Part shown: in pieces, positions 58,785 through 64,000 of the stretch
Position numbering within the stretch: the stretch's first letter is position 1
Layout: every line of letters begins with the position of its first letter
DNA from: an uncultured Armatimonadota bacterium
Lineage (GTDB): Bacteria; Armatimonadota; Fimbriimonadia; Fimbriimonadales; Fimbriimonadaceae
Assembly (NCBI GenBank): GCA_903927345.1
Contig: CAIYMO010000057.1
Span: 1-64,000 of the forward strand
Length of the DNA: 64,000 bases
Direction: 5' to 3'
Notes under the pieces: model-generated
Told to the model about the DNA's origin: nothing
Database searches by the model: none
Seen by the model: the letters and a program-made list of their open reading frames with translations, nothing else
Position numbers and translations under genes: made by a program

Positions 58785-61199
58785 ATGAGCGCGCAAATCC
58801 AAGTCGTTGATGTCGCGCTCGACCCCCGGTCCGGCGGCTCCGACGCCATCTACTCCTACCTTCCCATTCCTGGCCTCCAACCTGGTGACGCCGTCCTCGT
58901 CCCCCTCGGAAACCGCCAACTGATGGGCTACGCCATCGCAACCCGAAAGGTCACCGAAGAGGACCTCGGCTTCGACCCCAAGCACCTTCGCCCTGTGAGC
59001 GGAATTGTCGACGGCCTCCGAGTCCCCACCCCCGTCCTCAAAGCCGTCCACGAGGTCGCCAAAGAGTATCTCTGCCCTGTTCCCGTCGCGCTCACCGTCG
59101 CAACACCTCCGGGCGTCAAGGACCGCCTCATTCCCATCTGGACCCGCACCACCGAGCCCACCCCGATCGAACTAAAACCCCTCGATAGGGAAGTCCTGCG
59201 CACCCTCGAAGACCAAGGCGGCGAGCTCGAGGTCAAACCCACCGAGACCGGCACCACCAAGGCCCTCAAAAACCTCCAAAAGCTCGGCCTCGTCCATCAA
59301 ACCCTCCGCCTCAAGCCCCCCGCCAGCCGCAAAAAGCAAGAGGGCACCTTCCGCCTCATCCCCGATCACGACCAAGTCGAAGCATTCCTCCAAAAGGAAG
59401 GCAAAAAGAAGCCCGCCCAGGCCATCGTCCTGATGCAGATGCAGCAGACCGACGGCACCGCGCTTTCAAGCGCGGAAATCCGCGCCATGGCCGGCGTCAC
59501 CGAAACCACCATCAAAGCCCTCGTCACCGCCAAGCTCCTCCAGGAAGTCGACGAGGACCACCCCGCCCCCGCCAAAAATCCCCCCACGCCCAACCCCCAC
59601 CAACAGCTCGCTATCGACGCAATCACCAGCGCGATCCACGAACACCGCCCCCAGCCCTTCCTCCTCTACGGAGTCACCGGAAGCGGCAAAACCGAGGTCT
59701 TCCTCCGTGCCGCCGCCAAAGCCCTCAGCGACGGTCGCCAAGTCCTCTACCTCGTCCCCGAAATCGCCCTCGCCGCCCAAGCCATCGCCCAGCTCAGGGA
59801 CCGCTTCGGTGCCCGCGTCGCCATCATGCACTCCGAGCTCACCCCGGTCGAGCGCCTCGCCAACTGGCAGCGCATCCGCAACGGCGAAGCCAGCATCGTC
59901 CTCGGCCCCCGAAGCGCCCTCTTTGCCCCTCTCAACAACGTCGGCCTGATTATCATCGACGAGGAGCACGAGGGCGGCTACAAACAAGAGCAGGCCCCCC
60001 GCTACCACGCCCGCGACGTCGCCCGATTCCTCTCCCGGCAGCACAACTGCCCCCTCGTCCTCGGTTCCGCAACCCCCTCGCTCGAAAGCTTCTTCGAAGC
60101 CGAATCGAACGAAAACGCCGCCGATGAATCCAAGCTCACCCTCTTAACGCTCCCCACCCGCGCCGCCTCTGCCCAACTCCCCAAGGTCTATATTGACGAC
60201 CTCACTCAGGTCTACAAGCGCGGCGTCCCCAGCATGTTCGGCGAGCTCCTCACCGAAAAGCTCCACCAAACCATCGACGCAGGAAACCAGGCGATCCTCT
60301 TCCTCAACCGCCGCGCCTACGCCCCGTTCCTCATGTGCCGCGACTGCGGCCACCAATGGACCTGCCCTGAATGCGCCGTCTCGCTCAGCTACCACCGGGG
60401 CATCAACAAGATCAAATGCCACCACTGTGGCTACCAAGAATCTGCCCCCGCCGAATGCCCCAAGTGCGCCGGAATCAAGATCAAGCCCTTTGGCGTCGGC
60501 ACCGAGAAAGTAGAAGAGTCCGTTCGTGAGCTCTTTCCCAACGCTCGCGTCGCTAGGCTAGACCGCGATATCGCCCAGAAAAAAGGCGCCCTCGAAGAGG
60601 TCATCGCCAACTTCCGCGCCGGAGAAACCAACGTCCTCGTCGGCACCCAGCTCGTCGCCAAAGGCCTCGATTTCCCCGACGTCACCCTTGTCGGAGTCAT
60701 TGCCGCCGACGTCTCCCTCAACCTCCCCGACTTCCGCTCATCCGAGCGCACCTTCCAGCTCCTGAGCCAAGTCGCCGGCCGCGCCGGACGCGGAACCAAA
60801 GCCGGTGAGGTCGTCATTCAAACCTTTAACCCCGACGCCCAAGCCATTCTCAGCGCCCAAACCCACGACTTCCTCGCCTTCTACCAAGCTTGCAAAACCG
60901 AGCGCATGCAGGCCGACTATCCGCCCTTCTGTCGCCTCGTCAACATTGTCTTCTCCGGCGAATCCCGCCCCGCCGTCCTCTCGCTCTGCGCCCGCGCCCT
61001 GGCGCACCTCCAAAAAGTCGACGGACTCACAATCCTCGGCCCCGCCGACTGCCCCCTCGAACGCCTGAACGGCAAGTGGCGCCGCCACCTCCTCATCAAA
61101 CACGAATCGCACCTCGCCGAAATTGGCACCGCCCTCGACGGGCTTGAAGAAAAAGGCGTCACCTTCACCATCGACGTCGACGCTTACTCACTCATGTAA
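58785..61199 (+). CDS. priA: Primosomal replication restart helicase PriA
   Basis: The 804-residue protein has the PriA 3'-binding domain at the N-terminus (GSDAIYSYLPIPGLQPGDAV), a helicase core with YGVTGSGKTEVFLRA (Walker A) and IIDEEHEGGYKQEQAPRYHA (DEEH), and a zinc module with CRDCGHQWTCPEC, CHHCGY and CPKC. GTQLVAKGLDFPDVTLVGV and QVAGRAGRG complete the core. It restarts stalled forks. Codon use is strikingly C-rich in third positions. Confidence 0.95.
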   Translation: MSAQIQVVDVALDPRSGGSDAIYSYLPIPGLQPGDAVLVPLGNRQLMGYAIATRKVTEEDLGFDPKHLRPVSGIVDGLRVPTPVLKAVHEVAKEYLCPVPVALTVATPPGVKDRLIPIWTRTTEPTPIELKPLDREVLRTLEDQGGELEVKPTETGTTKALKNLQKLGLVHQTLRLKPPASRKKQEGTFRLIPDHDQVEAFLQKEGKKKPAQAIVLMQMQQTDGTALSSAEIRAMAGVTETTIKALVTAKLLQEVDEDHPAPAKNPPTPNPHQQLAIDAITSAIHEHRPQPFLLYGVTGSGKTEVFLRAAAKALSDGRQVLYLVPEIALAAQAIAQLRDRFGARVAIMHSELTPVERLANWQRIRNGEASIVLGPRSALFAPLNNVGLIIIDEEHEGGYKQEQAPRYHARDVARFLSRQHNCPLVLGSATPSLESFFEAESNENAADESKLTLLTLPTRAASAQLPKVYIDDLTQVYKRGVPSMFGELLTEKLHQTIDAGNQAILFLNRRAYAPFLMCRDCGHQWTCPECAVSLSYHRGINKIKCHHCGYQESAPAECPKCAGIKIKPFGVGTEKVEESVRELFPNARVARLDRDIAQKKGALEEVIANFRAGETNVLVGTQLVAKGLDFPDVTLVGVIAADVSLNLPDFRSSERTFQLLSQVAGRAGRGTKAGEVVIQTFNPDAQAILSAQTHDFLAFYQACKTERMQADYPPFCRLVNIVFSGESRPAVLSLCARALAHLQKVDGLTILGPADCPLERLNGKWRRHLLIKHESHLAEIGTALDGLEEKGVTFTIDVDAYSLM

Positions 61200-61200
61200 G

Positions 61201-61246
61201 CCTCAAAACCCCCTCTCCCCACCAGGGGGGAGAGGGGGTTTTGAGG
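61201..61246. terminator. 20-bp perfect inverted repeat between convergent genes
   Basis: Arms at 61201-61220 and 61227-61246 pair without mismatch around ACCAGG. The arms carry A-runs and T-runs at the base, so it can end transcription from priA and from the opposite hypothetical gene. Confidence 0.8.
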
Positions 61247-61279
61247 TGGGGATCGGCTACCTCAAACTCTAGAAAAGGA

Positions 61280-61699
61280 TTACTTCCACCTAAAGTCGTC
61301 TATGGCCTTGTCCATCTTCCGAATAGCCTCCGTGTTCTTCTTGATCTCCTCTTCATAGTTCCCAAATGGAGCTGTCCTCAAATACACCCCACGCCTCGAA
61401 AAATATGTGTGGCTAACCCCATCAAAGATATTGTCCGCCTTTAGCGTCCGCGGATCATAGCTCCATCGCTCGACAACGATGTAGTCTTTGCGATACTTGA
61501 TGTCCCACAAGTACGGTTCGTACTTCGCATCATCAGGTTGCACCTTGCGAAAAACCGCCGTCGAATAAGCGATCATCGCCACATCCTGCGGGTCTGTAAA
61601 TGCCGTCGCGAGCCGGAGATCTTGCTTCTGAGATTGAGGCGCATTCGCAACCCCCAGCCCAAGCAGAACGCCGACAGCAACCAACCCAATCGATTTCAT
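61280..61699 (-). CDS. Hypothetical exported protein
   Basis: About 139 residues from ATG 61699 with a signal peptide (MKSIGLVAVGVLLGLGVANA). The mature part contains KYRKDYIVVERWSYDPRTLK and SHTYFSRRGVYLRTAPFGN and ends in a charged helix (EEEIKKNTEAIRKMDKAID). No family is recognised. Confidence 0.6.
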   Translation of the reverse strand: MKSIGLVAVGVLLGLGVANAPQSQKQDLRLATAFTDPQDVAMIAYSTAVFRKVQPDDAKYEPYLWDIKYRKDYIVVERWSYDPRTLKADNIFDGVSHTYFSRRGVYLRTAPFGNYEEEIKKNTEAIRKMDKAIDDFRWK

Positions 61700-61732
61700 T
61701 AAGTGTGAAACGAGTGGCAACCAGGACGGTTT

Positions 61733-62584
61733 CTACCCCGACTTCGGATGCGCCTTCGCCACCGTTTCCTTCAGCCGCTCGATACTCACGTGAGTATAAA
61801 TCTGCGTCGTCGCCAGGCTCTCATGCCCCAGCAACTGCTGAACCGTCTTGAGGTCTGCCCCGCCATCCAGCAGGTGCGTGGCAAATGAATGCCGCAGCGT
61901 GTGCGGCGACGTCTCCGGGGGCAATCCCGCCGCAATCGCCCACCGCTTCACAATGTTCTGCACCGTCCGCGTTGTCAGCGCCAGCCCCTTATCGTTGGTA
62001 AAGAGCGCCGACCCCGCCACCCGCGGACCCCGAACGTAATCATCCAAAGCCGCCGCCGCCGTCGAGCCGTAAAAAACCACCCGCTCTTTGTTCCCCTTAC
62101 CAATCACCCGCAGCGACCGCTCGCCAAACGAAACATCGGCCAACTTCACGGAAACAACCTCCGCCGCCCGAAGCCCCGCCGAATAAAGAAGCTCCAACAA
62201 AGCCCGATCCCGCTCGGGAGTCCGACCCACCGTCGTCTGGTCCAAAAGCTCCCCCGCCTGCGGCTGGTTCAGGCTCTTCGGTAGCTTTTTCCGCTTATAA
62301 GGAGCCTCCAAAGGCTCCGTTGGGTCGGCGTCCAAAGCCCCAACCGTCCGCAGATATCGCGCAAAGGCGCGTAGCGTCGAAAGCTTCCGCGCCCGCGAAA
62401 CCGGCTGCCCTCCGTGCTTTCTCAGAAACAAGCGAAGGGAGGAGGTGTCAAACACCGAGTCATCGGCAACAAACGCCAAGTACTGACGCAAATCCGAGCC
62501 GTAAGAACGAACCGTCGCGGCTGATCGCCGCGCCGACAAATGAACCAGAAAACCCTCGAGATGCTCAGCAAGCGAGCCGTTCAC
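61733..62584 (-). CDS. xerC: Tyrosine recombinase XerC/XerD-like
   Basis: The 283-residue protein has the SAM-like N-terminal domain (LEGFLVHLSARRSAATVRSY) and the catalytic set: Arg in SAGLRAAEVV, Lys in GKGNKERVV, HTLRHSFATHLLDGG, LLGHESLATTQIY with His and nucleophile Tyr. Size and sequence fit chromosome-dimer-resolving Xer enzymes; XerC versus XerD cannot be settled by eye. It starts 6 nt after the fabF stop in the acpP-fabF-xer operon, an unusual partner. Confidence 0.88.
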   Translation of the reverse strand: MNGSLAEHLEGFLVHLSARRSAATVRSYGSDLRQYLAFVADDSVFDTSSLRLFLRKHGGQPVSRARKLSTLRAFARYLRTVGALDADPTEPLEAPYKRKKLPKSLNQPQAGELLDQTTVGRTPERDRALLELLYSAGLRAAEVVSVKLADVSFGERSLRVIGKGNKERVVFYGSTAAAALDDYVRGPRVAGSALFTNDKGLALTTRTVQNIVKRWAIAAGLPPETSPHTLRHSFATHLLDGGADLKTVQQLLGHESLATTQIYTHVSIERLKETVAKAHPKSG

Positions 62585-62590
62585 GAGGCA

Positions 62591-63847
62591 TCACCCCTTC
62601 TTCATGATCAGCGAAACGTTGTGTCCGCCAAATCCAAACGAGTTGTTCAGAACTGTGTTCAATTCTCGCTTCTGCGCCACATTCGGAACGTGGTTGATCA
62701 GCGGATCCGTGTCCTGATTCTCAAGGTTAATCGTCGGAGGCATGATCGAATCGCGCATCGCCAAAATGCAGATCAGCGACTCAATCGCTCCCGCCGCACC
62801 CAACGTGTGACCGTGCATCGACTTCGTCGAGCTCACCGCCAGCTTGTAAGCATGCTCGCCAAACACTTTCTTCACCGCTTCAACTTCCATCGGGTCGCCA
62901 ACCGGAGTCGAGGTTCCGTGAGCGTTGATGTAATCAATCGCCGTCGGCTCAAGCCCAGCCTTGCGCAAAGCCATGTTCATCGACTTCGCCGCGCCACGCC
63001 CCTCAGGGTGCGGAGACGTAATGTGATAAGCGTCTGCCGAGAAGCCGTAGCCGACAATCTCGCAGTAAATCTTCGCCCCACGCGCTAAAGCGTGATCGCG
63101 ATCTTCCAAAACCAAAATGCCCGAGCCTTCGCCCATAACAAAGCCATCTCGGTCTCTGTCAAACGGCCGCGAAGCCCGCGTCGGCTCATCGTTCCGACCC
63201 GTCATCGCACGGCAAGCACAGAATCCAGCCACGCCAATCGGGTTCACCGGAGCTTCTGATCCGCCCGCCATCATCATCCGCGCATCGCCGCGCTTGATAA
63301 TCTCGTAGGCATCGCCAATCGCGTTAGCACCCGTCGAACAAGCCGAAACAACCGCGTGGTTCGGTCCGCGTAGGTCGTTCATGATCGAAACCAAACCGCT
63401 CGCCATATCCGCAATCATGTACGGCACAAAGAAAGGCGAAACCCGGTCCGGCTTCAGGTCGTGAATAAATTTCGTCTGGTCGTACATCGACTTCAGACCG
63501 CCGATTCCTGACCCAATCAGAACGCCAAACTCGTCCTTCAGCTCTTCGGTCAGCTCAACGCCGCAATCCTTAAGCGCCATCGTGGCGGCTGCGATTGCAT
63601 ACAGCAAAAAGGGGTCCATCCGACGGGCGTCTTTCTTATCAACCCAGTCGGTCGGTTCAAAATCGGGAACCTCTCCCGCAATTTGGCAGGAGTAAAGCTC
63701 AAGGTTCTCCATCTGCTGAATCCGGCGGATACCAGACTCACCAGCTATGACCTTGGGCCAAAAGACGTCGACACCGGTGCCGAGCGGGGTTACCGCTCCA
63801 ACTCCGGTGACGACGACACGCCCGGATGGTTCGGGCAAGACGCTCAT
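62591..63847 (-). CDS. fabF: 3-oxoacyl-ACP synthase II
   Basis: The 418-residue protein has the ketosynthase triad: Cys in VSACSTGANAIGDAYEI, His in NAHGTSTPVGD and His in SMHGHTLGAAGAIE, plus GVVVTGVGAVTPLGTG-type start (VVVTGVGAVTPLGTGVD). It condenses malonyl-ACP with acyl-ACP in fatty-acid elongation. Its ATG overlaps the acpP stop (TAATG). Confidence 0.95.
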   Translation of the reverse strand: MSVLPEPSGRVVVTGVGAVTPLGTGVDVFWPKVIAGESGIRRIQQMENLELYSCQIAGEVPDFEPTDWVDKKDARRMDPFLLYAIAAATMALKDCGVELTEELKDEFGVLIGSGIGGLKSMYDQTKFIHDLKPDRVSPFFVPYMIADMASGLVSIMNDLRGPNHAVVSACSTGANAIGDAYEIIKRGDARMMMAGGSEAPVNPIGVAGFCACRAMTGRNDEPTRASRPFDRDRDGFVMGEGSGILVLEDRDHALARGAKIYCEIVGYGFSADAYHITSPHPEGRGAAKSMNMALRKAGLEPTAIDYINAHGTSTPVGDPMEVEAVKKVFGEHAYKLAVSSTKSMHGHTLGAAGAIESLICILAMRDSIMPPTINLENQDTDPLINHVPNVAQKRELNTVLNNSFGFGGHNVSLIMKKG

Positions 63848-64000
63848 TAGCCGGCGACTTTCTTCGAGATGTATTCGACCGCGTTTCCGACAGTCTTGAT
63901 CTCGCCGACTTCTTCGTCCGGAATGTCAATCCCGAACTCGTCCTCGAAAGCCATGACCAACTCAACGACGTCCAGTGAATCTGCACCCAGATCCTCGGTG
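63847..64000 (-). CDS. acpP: Acyl carrier protein, 5' part beyond the window
   Basis: The last 50 codons are seen on the minus strand: [20 protein letters not shown] with the Ser that carries phosphopantetheine, then [20 protein letters not shown] and the end YISKKVAG. The TAA stop overlaps the fabF start by one base. It carries acyl chains in fatty-acid synthesis and is the substrate of AcpS at 40 kb. The start lies outside the window. Confidence 0.95.
   Translation of the reverse strand, partial: TEDLGADSLDVVELVMAFEDEFGIDIPDEEVGEIKTVGNAVEYISKKVAG

Overview
The window looks like chromosomal DNA from a free-living bacterium with a Gram-negative type envelope, most likely a member of Armatimonadota (Fimbriimonadia-like). 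The pointers are two type IV-like pseudopilins with the [20 protein letters not shown] type head, a VPEP C-terminal (PEP-CTERM) protein, many lipobox-bearing lipoproteins, a SpoIIM/DUF95 membrane protein, a recF-dciA pair and frequent TTG/GTG starts. The taxon is inferred from gene content; no rRNA gene is present to confirm it. Genes are tightly packed, with many 4-base ATGA overlaps and many convergent genes that overlap at their 3' ends.

Layout. 0-4 kb: a large secreted WD40-caspase protein, followed by a broken tyrosine integrase, a 22-nt palindrome and a tRNA-3'-end-like sequence; this reads as the edge of an old integrated island. 4-13 kb: catabolic genes (2OG dioxygenase, GH20 hexosaminidase, tryptophanase, PEP-CTERM protein, GH76 enzyme, and a formylglycine-generating enzyme divergent from a sulfatase). 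13-17.3 kb: a VOC protein, a complete ribose-type ABC importer (binding protein, ATPase, permease) and a cupin. 17.3-24 kb: a RibD/DHFR-like reductase, a lone receiver domain coupled to a deacetylase/phosphodiester-glycosidase lipoprotein, thymidylate kinase, CheW, a lipoprotein, a GT2 and a FemAB-like transferase. 24-28.2 kb: phosphoesterase, metzincin protease and a lower-GC insert with a pseudopilin operon flanked by pieces of a GNAT gene whose intact copy follows.

28.3-33.8 kb: GapN-type dehydrogenase, a hairpin-rich spacer, a sigma-70 factor, a SpoIIM-like protein and a CHMI-like tautomerase. 33.8-39.5 kb: a LacI-regulator/pseudopilin operon with its own operator, then a GH144-like glucanase and an S9 peptidase. 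39.5-47.2 kb: AcpS, an ABC-2 exporter, a membrane Fe-S oxidoreductase, a deacetylase-like protein and DUF58. 47.2-53.6 kb: RDD protein, a 200-nt spacer with DnaA-box-like sites and a palindrome, recF, dciA, a short ComEC and valS. 53.6-64 kb: a LAGLIDADG-like protein, cdsA, a degenerate NarL-type regulator, a Gly-rich secreted protein, YmdB-like phosphodiesterase, an amino-acid permease, priA, a Xer recombinase, fabF and the 3' part of acpP.

How the genes fit together. Housekeeping blocks (tmk, recF-dciA, valS, cdsA, priA, acpP-fabF-xer) alternate with envelope and polysaccharide functions. The FGE is well placed to activate the neighbouring sulfatase; GH20, GH76, GH144-like and sulfatase enzymes together suggest use of complex, partly sulfated glycans, with the sugar importer taking up products. 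The most interesting local systems are the caspase island edge, the interrupted GNAT copy around the pseudopilin cassette, the self-regulated LacI-pseudopilin operon and the origin-like spacer before recF. No CRISPR array, rRNA operon, complete tRNA gene or intact insertion sequence was seen.
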